A stretch of DNA of 64,000 nt, from NCBI RefSeq assembly GCF_003063355.1, contig NZ_NESH01000007.1:62001-126000 (forward strand), written 5' to 3'. The notes below the pieces were generated by a model, which was not told the origin of the DNA, did no database searches, and worked only from the letters and a program-made list of their open reading frames with translations. The DNA is from Limnohabitans sp. Bal53 (GTDB lineage Bacteria; Pseudomonadota; Gammaproteobacteria; Burkholderiales; Burkholderiaceae_C). Both the position numbers and the translations under genes were made by a program. How positions within the stretch are numbered: the stretch's first letter is position 1; the number at the start of each line of letters is the position of its first letter. This document shows, piece after piece, positions 18,147-25,934 of this stretch.

Positions 18147-19328
18147 TTACACCAACTCCAGCGCCACGGCCGTGCCTTCGCCACCACCGATGCACAGCGT
18201 GGCCAGGCCCTTCTTGAGGCCTCGGGCCTTGAGCGCATGGATCAGCGTGACCATGATGCGGGCTCCGGATGCGCCAATGGGGTGACCCAAGGCGCAAGCG
18301 CCGCCGTTCACGTTGACCTTGTCATGCGACACGTTCAGCTCTTTCATGAGCGCCATGGGCACCACGGCAAAGGCTTCGTTGACTTCCCACAGGTCCACGT
18401 CTTCGACCTTCCAGCCCGCTTTGGCCAGCGCCTTTTGGGTCGCACCCACCGGTGCTGTGGCAAACCACTCGGGCTCTTGTGCGTGGGTGGCGTGGCTCAC
18501 GATGCGGGCCAGGGGCTTGCAACCCAATTTGGCGGCCGTGCTCTCGCGCATCAGCACCATGGCCGCCGCGCCGTCGTTGATGGACGAGCTGCTGGCGGCG
18601 GTGATGGTGCCGTCTTTCTTGAAGGCGGGCTTGAGGCTGGTGATCTTGTCGAGCTTGACTTTGCCCGGGCCTTCGTCGATGGACACCACGCGTTCGCAGC
18701 TGCGGTCTTTCACCGTCACGGGCGTGATCTCGGTGGCAAAGGCACCCGACTCGGTGGCGGCCTTGGCGCGCTGCACGCTGGTGGTGGCAAAGTGGTCTTG
18801 CTCGGCACGGGTGAAGCTGTACTTGGCCGCGCAGTCTTCACCAAAGGTGCCCATGCTGCGGCCGGGCTCGTAAGCGTCTTCCAGGCCGTCGAGCATCATG
18901 TGGTCAAAAATGCGGTCGTGGCCCATGCGGTAGCCGCCACGGCCCTTGAGCATGAGGTAGGGCGCGTTGGTCATGCTTTCCATGCCACCGGCCACCAACA
19001 CATCGTGTGTGCCGGCCACCAGCATGTCGTGCGCGAACATGGCCGCGCGCATGCCCGAGCCGCACATTTTGGACAAAGTGACCGCGCCCGCGCTCTTGGG
19101 CAAACCGCCCTTGAAGCCCGCCTGACGCGCTGGCGCCTGGCCCTGACCGGCCATCAGGCAGTTGCCAAACAGCACTTCGGTGACCAGCTCAGGGCTGATG
19201 CCTGCGCGCTCAACGGCGGCTTTGATGGCGGCACCACCCAGGTCGTGGGCGGCCAGCGCAGAAAAGTCGCCTTGGAAGCTGCCCATGGGAGTGCGGGCAG
19301 CGCTGACGATGACGATGGGGTCGGACAT
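18147..19328 (-). CDS. Acetyl-CoA acetyltransferase (thiolase)
   Basis: Thiolase II of 393 aa, condensing or cleaving acetoacetyl-CoA. The acyl-accepting Cys lies in LSKMCGSGMRAAMF (about residue 91), the active-site His in NVNGGACALGHPIGASGAR (about residue 350) and the second Cys in LATLCIGGGEGTAVALEL at the C-terminus. It can degrade the acetoacetate-derived acetoacetyl-CoA produced by leucine catabolism, which fits its position after isovaleryl-CoA dehydrogenase and carbonic anhydrase. AtoB and PhaA paralogues look alike, so no symbol is given. Confidence 0.93.
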   Translation of the reverse strand: MSDPIVIVSAARTPMGSFQGDFSALAAHDLGGAAIKAAVERAGISPELVTEVLFGNCLMAGQGQAPARQAGFKGGLPKSAGAVTLSKMCGSGMRAAMFAHDMLVAGTHDVLVAGGMESMTNAPYLMLKGRGGYRMGHDRIFDHMMLDGLEDAYEPGRSMGTFGEDCAAKYSFTRAEQDHFATTSVQRAKAATESGAFATEITPVTVKDRSCERVVSIDEGPGKVKLDKITSLKPAFKKDGTITAASSSSINDGAAAMVLMRESTAAKLGCKPLARIVSHATHAQEPEWFATAPVGATQKALAKAGWKVEDVDLWEVNEAFAVVPMALMKELNVSHDKVNVNGGACALGHPIGASGARIMVTLIHALKARGLKKGLATLCIGGGEGTAVALELV

Positions 19329-19427
19329 GGTTTTCTCCAGAAAATCAAAAAGAAATCTACTTTAGAACTGGGAATCAGCGAAACAAATAAGCCTGAGGAT
19401 CTAGAGCGCGTTGGTCCGTACCAGCCT

Positions 19428-20084
19428 TCACAGACTGCCGCGGGGATAGCGTTTGAATGCGCTTCGGAACACGTCGACCACTTCGTGCGCGCCGCTCATG
19501 CTCACGCCCAGGTCCTTGGCCAGGCCGTCTTTGATGCCATAGCACCAGCCGTGCACGCTCAGCTTTTGACCTCGCGCCCAAGCGTCTTGCACCACGTTGG
19601 TCAGGGCCACATTGCCCACCTGCTCAATGACATTCATCTCACACAAGGCGTCTTCCTGCACCAACACGGGCAGGTGGTCCAAGCGGCGACGGTGGCGCAC
19701 CTTGACATCGTGCACATGGCGCAGCCAGTTGTCGGCCAGGCCCACACGCATGCCCCGCAGTGTGGCCAAGACGCCACCACAACCGTAATGGCCCACCACC
19801 ATGATGTGCTCGACCTTGAGGGCGTCGACCGCGTACTGGATGACCGACAACGCGTTCAGGTCGGAGTGCACCACCACGTTGGCCACGTTGCGGTGGACAA
19901 ACACCTCACCCGGGTCCAGCCCGGTGATCTGGTTGGCGGGTACGCGACTGTCGGAACAGCCGATCCATAAGTATTTGGGCGATTGCTGGTTGGCCAGGCG
20001 GGTGAAAAATTCCGGGTCGTCGCGCACCATGCGCGCCGACCATTGGCGGTTGTTGTCCAGAAGGTTTTGCAGTGATGTGGTCAT
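19428..20084 (-). CDS. can: Beta-class carbonic anhydrase
   Basis: Zinc enzyme interconverting CO2 and bicarbonate, 218 aa. Ligands are in WIGCSDSRVPANQI (Cys, Asp-Arg dyad; about residue 42) and VVGHYGCGGVLA (His and Cys; about residue 100). The ATG at 20084 gives the family N-terminus (MTTSLQNLLDNNRQWSARM). It lies between isovaleryl-CoA dehydrogenase (46 bp) and thiolase (99 bp) in one run, unusual for a housekeeping carbonic anhydrase. Methylcrotonyl-CoA carboxylase consumes bicarbonate, so it may supply that substrate when leucine is used (inference). Confidence 0.94.
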   Translation of the reverse strand: MTTSLQNLLDNNRQWSARMVRDDPEFFTRLANQQSPKYLWIGCSDSRVPANQITGLDPGEVFVHRNVANVVVHSDLNALSVIQYAVDALKVEHIMVVGHYGCGGVLATLRGMRVGLADNWLRHVHDVKVRHRRRLDHLPVLVQEDALCEMNVIEQVGNVALTNVVQDAWARGQKLSVHGWCYGIKDGLAKDLGVSMSGAHEVVDVFRSAFKRYPRGSL

Positions 20085-20130
20085 GGTGGGATTGTCGCTG
20101 GACTGGCCTACCGCAGGATGACACGCCTGC

Positions 20131-21312
20131 TCAGCAGGTTTCGGCAAACAACTCGCGGCCGATCAGCATGCGGCGAATTTCGCTCGTGCCCGCACCGATT
20201 TCGTACAACTTGGCGTCACGCCACAAACGGCCCAGCGGGTATTCGTTGATGTAGCCGTTGCCACCAAAAATCTGCACGCCTTCGCCCGCCATCCAAGTGG
20301 CTTTTTCGGCGGTCCAGAGGATGACCGAGGCGCAGTCCTTGCGCACTTGGCGCACATGCTCAGCGCCCAGCAGGTCGAGGTTCTTGGCCACGGTATAGGC
20401 AAAGCTGCGACCGGCTTGCAGCACGGTGTACATGTCCGCCACTTTGCCCTGGATGAGCTGAAACTCGCCAATGCTTTGCCCAAACTGCTTGCGGTCGTGG
20501 ATGTAGGGGATCACGTTGTCCATGACGGCCTGCATGATGCCCAGCGGGCCACCGGTGAGCACAGCGCGTTCGTAGTCCAGGCCACTCATCAGCACCTTGG
20601 CGCCGTTGTTCAGGCCGCCCAAAATATTGGCCTCGGGCACTTCGACGTTGTTGAACACCAGCTCGCCGGTGTGGCTGCCGCGCATGCCCAGCTTGTCGAG
20701 CTTTTGTGCGATCGAAAAACCCTTCATGCCCTTTTCGATCAAAAAGGCGGTGACACCGCGCGCGCCCAACTCGGGCTCGCTCTTGGCGTACACCACCAGG
20801 GTGTCGGCGTCAGGGCCGTTGGTGATCCACATCTTGGAGCCGTTGAGCAAGTAGTAGCCGCCTTTGTCTTCGGCCTTGAGCTTCATGCTCAGCACGTCAG
20901 AACCCGCACCGGGCTCCGACATGGCCAAGGCACCAACGTGCTCACCACTGATGAGCTTGGGCAGGTGCTTGGCGCGCTGCTCGGGCGTGCCGTTGCGCTT
21001 GATCTGGTTGACGCACAAATTGGAGTGCGCGCCGTAGCTCAGGCCTACGCTGGCCGAGGCGCGGGAGATTTCTTCCATCGCGATCATGTGCGCCAGGTAG
21101 CCCATGTTCGCGCCGCCGTATTCCTCACCCACGGTGATGCCCAGCACACCCAAGTCGCCCATCTTGCGCCACAGGCCCATGGGGAACTGGTCGTTGCGGT
21201 CAATCTCAGCAGCGCGAGGGGCGATTTCGGCTTGGGCAAAGTCGCGCACGGCGTCGCGCAGGGCATCGATGTCTTCACCGAGTTGGAAATTCAGGCCGGG
21301 CAAGTTGTTCAT
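20131..21312 (-). CDS. liuA: Isovaleryl-CoA dehydrogenase
   Basis: FAD enzyme converting isovaleryl-CoA to 3-methylcrotonyl-CoA, the substrate of LiuBD. The 393-aa protein has [19 protein letters not shown] and [19 protein letters not shown] typical of IVD. The catalytic Glu of the isovaleryl-specific branch sits not at the C-terminus but in [17 protein letters not shown] (about residue 250), which is present here and separates it from the neighbouring acyl-CoA dehydrogenase. The C-terminus ([19 protein letters not shown]) has Gly where short-chain enzymes carry Glu, also as in IVD. It is 13 kb away from the rest of the liu genes. Confidence 0.95.
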   Translation of the reverse strand: MNNLPGLNFQLGEDIDALRDAVRDFAQAEIAPRAAEIDRNDQFPMGLWRKMGDLGVLGITVGEEYGGANMGYLAHMIAMEEISRASASVGLSYGAHSNLCVNQIKRNGTPEQRAKHLPKLISGEHVGALAMSEPGAGSDVLSMKLKAEDKGGYYLLNGSKMWITNGPDADTLVVYAKSEPELGARGVTAFLIEKGMKGFSIAQKLDKLGMRGSHTGELVFNNVEVPEANILGGLNNGAKVLMSGLDYERAVLTGGPLGIMQAVMDNVIPYIHDRKQFGQSIGEFQLIQGKVADMYTVLQAGRSFAYTVAKNLDLLGAEHVRQVRKDCASVILWTAEKATWMAGEGVQIFGGNGYINEYPLGRLWRDAKLYEIGAGTSEIRRMLIGRELFAETC

Positions 21313-21357
21313 GGTTTCTCCTTTGGGGGCTATGCGTTGGGTACCAAACGCCGTACA

Positions 21358-21816
21358 TCAATAGGTCTTGGTCACAGGCACGAGGGTTTGCTGCATCAAG
21401 GCGCAGTCCGAGCGCTTGCCGCTGCCATCGATGTGCACCAGCTCGGCGGTGGTCACGATGATGCGCTTGCCCGCCTTGGTGACGCGACCAATGGCGTGAA
21501 TCTCGCCACCCTGAAAGCTGGCGAGGAAGTTGATTTTGTACTCCACCGTGGTGACCTCCATGCCTTCGGGGGCCACCGTCAAGGCAGCATAACCACCCGC
21601 AATGTCGGCCAATGCGCCCATGGCTCCGCCATGAAAGCCGCCCTGCTGCTGGGTCACCTTGTCGCTGTACGGCATGGCCAGTTCGACCTGACCTGCCGTG
21701 GCTGACAGCAGGCGCACGCCCAAGTGGTTCATCATGCCCTGACGGGCCAAACTCTGGGCAACACGTTCATGGGGAGTCAGGGCTAAAGTCACATCACATC
21801 CGGTGGTTAAGGTCAT
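21358..21816 (-). CDS. PaaI-family hotdog thioesterase
   Basis: A 152-aa hotdog-fold acyl-CoA thioesterase; the active-site region is QQQGGFHGGAMGALADIAGGYAAL (about residues 55-78), followed by EVTTVEYKINFLAS. It probably hydrolyses accumulating CoA esters and spares CoA. It is the first gene of the liuA-containing run. The ATG at 21816 lies only 13 bp from a LiuR-like palindrome; if the TTGACG-N17-TACAGT promoter there is used, the transcript would begin close to the start codon, so a downstream start (MMNHLGVRL, about codon 28) is also possible. Confidence 0.85.
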   Translation of the reverse strand: MTLTTGCDVTLALTPHERVAQSLARQGMMNHLGVRLLSATAGQVELAMPYSDKVTQQQGGFHGGAMGALADIAGGYAALTVAPEGMEVTTVEYKINFLASFQGGEIHAIGRVTKAGKRIIVTTAELVHIDGSGKRSDCALMQQTLVPVTKTY

Positions 21817-21828
21817 GTCGAACTGTAA

Positions 21829-21850
21829 TTGACGTTTACGTCAACGTCAA
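21829..21850 (-). promoter_or_regulatory. Probable LiuR operator upstream of thioesterase-liuA run
   Basis: The 16-bp near-palindrome TTGACGTTTACGTCAA (21829-21844) carries an extra half-site CGTCAA to 21850. On the minus strand it overlaps a promoter-like TTGACG-N17-TACAGT in front of the thioesterase gene. It differs at one position from the site at 22359. ACGT-containing palindromes are what I recall for LiuR (MerR family) regulons; binding not tested. Confidence 0.75.
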
Positions 21851-21879
21851 TCAAAACCAGCGGCCATCTGGCCACGCTT

Positions 21880-22284
21880 TCAGGCGCCAACACCCGCCTT
21901 GTTGGCCTTGTTCAGCAAACTGCGGGTTTCTTTTTCGTGGGTTTTGACCTCGTCCAAGGTGGCCTCCAGGTCGGCCAGCTGCGACTCAAGTTGCTGGCGG
22001 TGTTCGGCCAGCACCACGAGGAATTTTTTCAGCTGCGGCACCGTGTCGCGGGGGCTGTCGTACATGTCAATCAGGTCTTTGGCCTCGTTGAGCGACAGGC
22101 CCAGCCGCTTGGCCCGCAAGGTGAGTTTGAGGCGGGTGCGGTCTCGCGAGGAATACACGCGGTTGCGCCCACCCGGGCCGGAGCGCTCAGGTTCGAGCAG
22201 GCCCATGTCTTCGTAAAAGCGGATCGCGCGGGTGGTCAGGTCAAATTCCTGGGCCAAATCGCTGATCGAGAAGGTGTTCGCCAT
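21880..22284 (-). CDS. liuR: MerR-family regulator LiuR
   Basis: MerR-type DNA-binding regulator of 134 aa. The helix-turn-helix and wing are FSISDLAQEFDLTTRAIRFY and LEPERSGPGGRNRVYSSRD, followed by LTLRAKRLGLSLNEAKDLID and a long C-terminal coiled coil (about residues 80-125, LEQQ-rich heptads). No Cys metal site is present, so this is a metabolite-sensing member. The sequence style and the leucine-degradation neighbours fit LiuR, the regulator of branched-chain amino acid catabolism. The ATG at 22284 starts exactly at the HTH domain. An ACGT palindrome lies 75 bp upstream, suggesting autoregulation. Confidence 0.88.
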   Translation of the reverse strand: MANTFSISDLAQEFDLTTRAIRFYEDMGLLEPERSGPGGRNRVYSSRDRTRLKLTLRAKRLGLSLNEAKDLIDMYDSPRDTVPQLKKFLVVLAEHRQQLESQLADLEATLDEVKTHEKETRSLLNKANKAGVGA

Positions 22285-22358
22285 GGTGTGGGGTCCCCTG
22301 AGCTTGCGCAACCGGGACAGGCCTGCAAAAAACCCGCCCCTAAAATGAAAATTCATCT

Positions 22359-22380
22359 TTGACGTTAACGTCAACGTCAA
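22359..22380. promoter_or_regulatory. Probable LiuR operator between liuR and MBL hydrolase gene
   Basis: A perfect 16-bp palindrome TTGACGTTAACGTCAA (22359-22374) with an additional CGTCAA half-site to 22380. It lies in the divergent gap, 75 bp before liuR and 33 bp before the start at 22413, so one site may serve both. It has the same composite structure as the site at 21829. Confidence 0.8.
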
Positions 22381-22412
22381 ATGTTCGAATGCTAACCCAA
22401 AGCCCCTGACGC

Positions 22413-23534
22413 ATGTCCACCTTGCCCCCAGACCGCGTGATGTCCACTTCCAGCGCCCGCGTCGACGGCCCCACTTTGCACTACCCATTGGGCGAGCAGC
22501 TGCCCGCCACGGGTGCGGCCATCGAGGTGGCCCCCGGTGTTTTCTGGTTGCGAATGGGGCTGCCCTTTGCGCTCAACCACATCAACCTGTGGCTGCTGCG
22601 CGACCGACTGCCCGACCCCGCCCAGCCGGACGTGCTGCGCGAGGGCTGGACGGCGGTGGACTGCGGCATCGACAACCCGGCGACCCGCCAAGCCTGGCAG
22701 GGCGTAGAGGCGCAGGTGCTGCAGGGCTTGCCCATCTTGCGCGTGCTGGCCACCCACATGCACCCGGACCACATGGGCCTGGCGCACTGGATGTGCGAGC
22801 GCTGGCAAGCGCCACTGTGGATGAGCACCAGCGAGTACCAGTCGGCCCTGCTCGCTTGCAGCGGGCTGTCCAATTTTGGGGGCGCGCCCACGGTGGCCTT
22901 TTTCAAAGCACACGGTTGGCAGCAACCCGAAGAGCTGGCCCAGGTGCAGGCGCGGGTGGGCTATTACCCCAGCATGGTGCCGCAGATCCCTGGCGCTTAT
23001 GTGCGTTTGATGGCGGGCATGCAGGTGCGCATCGGCGAACGTGTTTGGCAGTGCATCAGCGGTTACGGCCACTCGCCCGAACACATGGCTTTGCTCGATG
23101 ACCAGCAGCAGTTGCTGATCAGCGGTGACATGCTGCTGCCGTCGATTTCCACCAACGTCAGCGTCTATGCCATGGAGCCCGATGGCAACCCGCTGCAGTG
23201 GTTCCTCGATTCGCTGGAAAAAATGGCTCACCTGCCGGGCACCACCTTGGTGCTGCCCTCGCACGGGCGGCCGTTTCTAGGCGCAACCACCCGCATTGCG
23301 CAACTTAAGTTGCACCACGCCGAGCGCCTGGCCGAGCTGCTTCAAGCCTGCCGTGCGCAAGCGTGCTGCGCCCACGAGCTCTTGCCCGTGCTGTTCAAAC
23401 GCTCCCTCGATGTTCACCAGACCACCTTCGCCCTGGGCGAAGCCGTGGCACACCTGAACCTGCTGTGGCTGTCCGGCCAGATGCGCCGCGAACGTGGGGC
23501 CGATGGCGTGATCCGGTTCAGCACCCACCCCTAG
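22413..23534 (+). CDS. Metallo-beta-lactamase-fold hydrolase
   Basis: A 373-aa MBL-fold protein with a complete dinuclear metal site: THMHPDHMGLAHW (HxHxDH, about residue 113), GHSPEHMAL (His, about residue 215), LLISGDMLLPSIS (bridging Asp) and VLPSHGRPFLG (His near residue 285). A C-terminal winged-helix-like domain follows (about residues 300-373). This layout matches LACTB2-type hydrolases. It is transcribed divergently from liuR across a shared operator, so it may be a LiuR-controlled acyl-CoA or lactone hydrolase (inference). A second in-frame ATG at 22440 could also be the start. Confidence 0.85.
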   Translation: MSTLPPDRVMSTSSARVDGPTLHYPLGEQLPATGAAIEVAPGVFWLRMGLPFALNHINLWLLRDRLPDPAQPDVLREGWTAVDCGIDNPATRQAWQGVEAQVLQGLPILRVLATHMHPDHMGLAHWMCERWQAPLWMSTSEYQSALLACSGLSNFGGAPTVAFFKAHGWQQPEELAQVQARVGYYPSMVPQIPGAYVRLMAGMQVRIGERVWQCISGYGHSPEHMALLDDQQQLLISGDMLLPSISTNVSVYAMEPDGNPLQWFLDSLEKMAHLPGTTLVLPSHGRPFLGATTRIAQLKLHHAERLAELLQACRAQACCAHELLPVLFKRSLDVHQTTFALGEAVAHLNLLWLSGQMRRERGADGVIRFSTHP

Positions 23535-23560
23535 GCACGCACCTTCAGGCCAAGCCTGCC

Positions 23561-24523
23561 TCAATCTTCTTTCAAGTCCACCGGGGCCTGGCGCAAGGCT
23601 TTGCGGCGCTGGGCGTAGTCGGGCATGACCTCACCCACGGTTTCCCAAAATCGTGGGCTGTGGTTCATCTCGCGCAGGTGGGCCAGCTCGTGCACCACCA
23701 CGTAGTCGATCTGGCTGATGGGCAGGTGAATCAGTCGCCAGTTCAGGCGGATGTGCCCATCGTTGCGGGCGCTGCCCCAGCGCGTGCTGGCGCTCGACAG
23801 GCTAAGCTTTTGCCAGTGCACGCCCAATTGCGGCGCGAAATGCGTCAAACGCTGTTCAAACAAGACCTTGGCTTGTTTTTTCAGCCACACCTGCGCGGCA
23901 TCACGCACCTGCGTCACGCTGGCACCCGGCGGCACTGTCACCGGCAACAACCGATCGGGCGGGATGTCCTGCCCCTGCACGCGGCCCACACCGCGCTCCA
24001 TCACACACAGCTGCACCGTGCGGCCCAGATACGGCACCTCGGCCCCATGCCGCCACTCGATGGCTTTTTGAAACTGCTCGGTCTGTCGCTCTTTGAGTTG
24101 CTGCAGCTTGGCCACAATCCAGGTGCCTTTTTCCTGCACCGCCGCGTCCACCTCGCGCAGCGGCACCCAGCCTGGCGCACGCACCACCAGGCCATCCGCC
24201 CCCACCACAAAACCAATGCTCTTGCGCCGGGAGCGTTCAAAACGGTAAGACACCGTGACGCCTTGCAACTGGGCATGGCGGTTGGCCGCGGGGTGGGTGA
24301 AGCCCCAAGGGCTGGCTTGCGGCTGGGGCAAAGCGCCTTTTGAGTCGCCTGAGCTCGGGGCTGTCGCGGTATGCGGGGTTGGCGCGACAGACTGCGCGTC
24401 CATTGCGGGTGGGGTCAAAGCGGTGGATGGAGGACTGCTTGTGGGCTGGACCGGGTCACCCCCGGTGAAAAAGTCCAGCACAAACTGCAAAGGCGCGCGC
24501 ATGCTGGCCCGCACTTGGCTCAA
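23561..24523 (-). CDS. YgjP-type M48-like metallopeptidase-domain protein
   Basis: A 320-aa protein whose C-terminal half is a YgjP/WLM-like domain with the zinc motif VVHELAHLREMNHSPRFW (HExxH plus downstream His, about residue 280). The N-terminal 80 residues (Pro/Ala/Thr rich, SPPSTALTPPAMDAQSVAP) look disordered and are longer than in most relatives. Ends with a normal VMPDYAQRRKALRQ segment. The stop overlaps nothing; its start overlaps the plsC stop by 4 bp. Substrate unknown; the family is linked to nucleotide or protein repair only by analogy. Confidence 0.85.
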   Translation of the reverse strand: MSQVRASMRAPLQFVLDFFTGGDPVQPTSSPPSTALTPPAMDAQSVAPTPHTATAPSSGDSKGALPQPQASPWGFTHPAANRHAQLQGVTVSYRFERSRRKSIGFVVGADGLVVRAPGWVPLREVDAAVQEKGTWIVAKLQQLKERQTEQFQKAIEWRHGAEVPYLGRTVQLCVMERGVGRVQGQDIPPDRLLPVTVPPGASVTQVRDAAQVWLKKQAKVLFEQRLTHFAPQLGVHWQKLSLSSASTRWGSARNDGHIRLNWRLIHLPISQIDYVVVHELAHLREMNHSPRFWETVGEVMPDYAQRRKALRQAPVDLKED

Positions 24524-25305
24524 TGACCGGAGGCAGCGGCGGCGGCCCGAGGGTGTGCCTCAGAGTGCGCCTCGGGGTAGGCCTCAGGGTCGAGGCGGTG
24601 CATTTCGGACTCGATCCAGGTCTCAACTTCGCGCATGAGTTCGTCGGCGCTGCGGCCTTCGCTCGCAATGGCGCGGCCAATCGAGATGTCCACGACACCC
24701 GGCTTTTTGACAAAAGCCCGCGTGGGCCAGCAGCGCGCCGAGGTCACGGCAATCGGGATGACGGGCACCCCAGCGGCGATGGCCAAGCGCGCGCCGCCGC
24801 TTTTGTACTCGCCCTTTTGACCACGCGGGATGCGTGTGCCTTCGGGGAACATGATGACCCAAACACCTTCTTGCATGAGGCGGCGGCCTTGCTGCACCAC
24901 CTTGGCAAAGGCACGTGAGCGCTGCTTGCGGTCGATGTGGATCATGTCCAGACGCCCCATGGCCCAGCCAAAAAAGGGCACGCTCAGCAACTCTTTCTTG
25001 AACACATAGGCCAGCGGGTGCGGCATGATCGCAGGCATCACAAAGGTCTCCCAGGTCGACTGGTGCTTGACCAACAAGACCGCAGGGTCCTTGGTACCCA
25101 AAGGCAAGTTTTCCAGGCCCTGGATGCGGTTCTTGATACCCAAAATCCAGGTGCCGCTGTTCACTGCCAAGCGCAGCCAGCCCACACAAATCCAGTACAG
25201 CCGCGTGCTGCTGACGAAGTAAGAAATCAGCACCACAAACAGGGCCCAAGGGATGACGGTGATGGCCATCCACAACACATGGACCAGAGAGCGAATGAAA
25301 TTCAT
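24520..25305 (-). CDS. plsC: 1-acyl-sn-glycerol-3-phosphate acyltransferase
   Basis: Membrane-associated acyltransferase of 261 aa making phosphatidic acid. A hydrophobic N-terminus (residues 8-30) is followed by the catalytic motif VKHQSTWETF (about residue 80), where the usual HxxxxD acid is Glu, and by the glycerophosphate-binding motif FPEGTRIPRGQ (about residue 155). The C-terminal 15 residues (YPEAHSEAHPRAAAAASGH) are low complexity. Start and stop both overlap neighbours by 4 bp (gmhB upstream, ygjP-like downstream), marking a tight operon. Confidence 0.92.
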   Translation of the reverse strand: MNFIRSLVHVLWMAITVIPWALFVVLISYFVSSTRLYWICVGWLRLAVNSGTWILGIKNRIQGLENLPLGTKDPAVLLVKHQSTWETFVMPAIMPHPLAYVFKKELLSVPFFGWAMGRLDMIHIDRKQRSRAFAKVVQQGRRLMQEGVWVIMFPEGTRIPRGQKGEYKSGGARLAIAAGVPVIPIAVTSARCWPTRAFVKKPGVVDISIGRAIASEGRSADELMREVETWIESEMHRLDPEAYPEAHSEAHPRAAAAASGH

Positions 25306-25898
25306 GTTGGCGACGTTGTCAAAGGTGAACGCGAGCCCGATTCAGAGCTCAGCAAATGATCGACACAAGCGGCCAAATCGGCATGCACCTGTGTGCCGGC
25401 AGGGAAACCCAGCGGCAAAGCCTGCCCCAGCCATTCGGGGTGCCGCCCGCTCAGCACCATGTGCGGCACACAACCCGCCACTTCGGCCACCTGCATGTCA
25501 CTCAGGCTGTTGCCAATGCAGGGCACGCCGGTCAAGTCCACGCCATAACGCTCGGCAATTTGCGAGAAAAGACCCGGCCAAGGTTTGCGGCAACCGCAAC
25601 CCTCATCGGCCGAGTGGGGGCAATAGAAGAAGGCATCGATGCGCCCGCCCACAGCCGACAGTTTCTTGATCAGGTGGCTGTGCACGGCGTTGAAGGCGGC
25701 CATGTCAAACAGACCGCGCCCCAGACCCGACTCGTTGGTGGCCAGCACCACATGAAAACCCGCGTGGTTCAGGCGGCTGATCGCCTCCAGCGCCCCGGGC
25801 AAGGGTTGCCACTCGTCCGGCGATTTGACGAACTCGTCACCCGTGCGGTTGATGGTGCCGTCGCGGTCGAGGATGACAAGTTTCAAATGGGTGTTCAT
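25302..25898 (-). CDS. gmhB: D-glycero-beta-D-manno-heptose 1,7-bisphosphate 7-phosphatase
   Basis: HAD-IIIA phosphatase of 198 aa in ADP-heptose synthesis for lipopolysaccharide core. Motif I is VILDRDGTINRTGDEFVKSP with the GmhB-type acidic residue; the structural zinc site is YCPHSADEGCGCRKPWPGLF (about residues 93-112), diagnostic of GmhB. It is preceded by glyS and overlaps plsC by 4 bp, the common betaproteobacterial glyQ-glyS-gmhB-plsC order. Confidence 0.94.
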   Translation of the reverse strand: MNTHLKLVILDRDGTINRTGDEFVKSPDEWQPLPGALEAISRLNHAGFHVVLATNESGLGRGLFDMAAFNAVHSHLIKKLSAVGGRIDAFFYCPHSADEGCGCRKPWPGLFSQIAERYGVDLTGVPCIGNSLSDMQVAEVAGCVPHMVLSGRHPEWLGQALPLGFPAGTQVHADLAACVDHLLSSESGSRSPLTTSPT

Positions 25899-25934
25899 GC
25901 GCGCTCGTTGAGGGACCGGTCTCGGGTCGGCCGA

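Noticed and set aside
18141-19970. 609-codon plus-strand open frame
   Set aside because: Antisense to thiolase and carbonic anhydrase; composition of a mirror frame.
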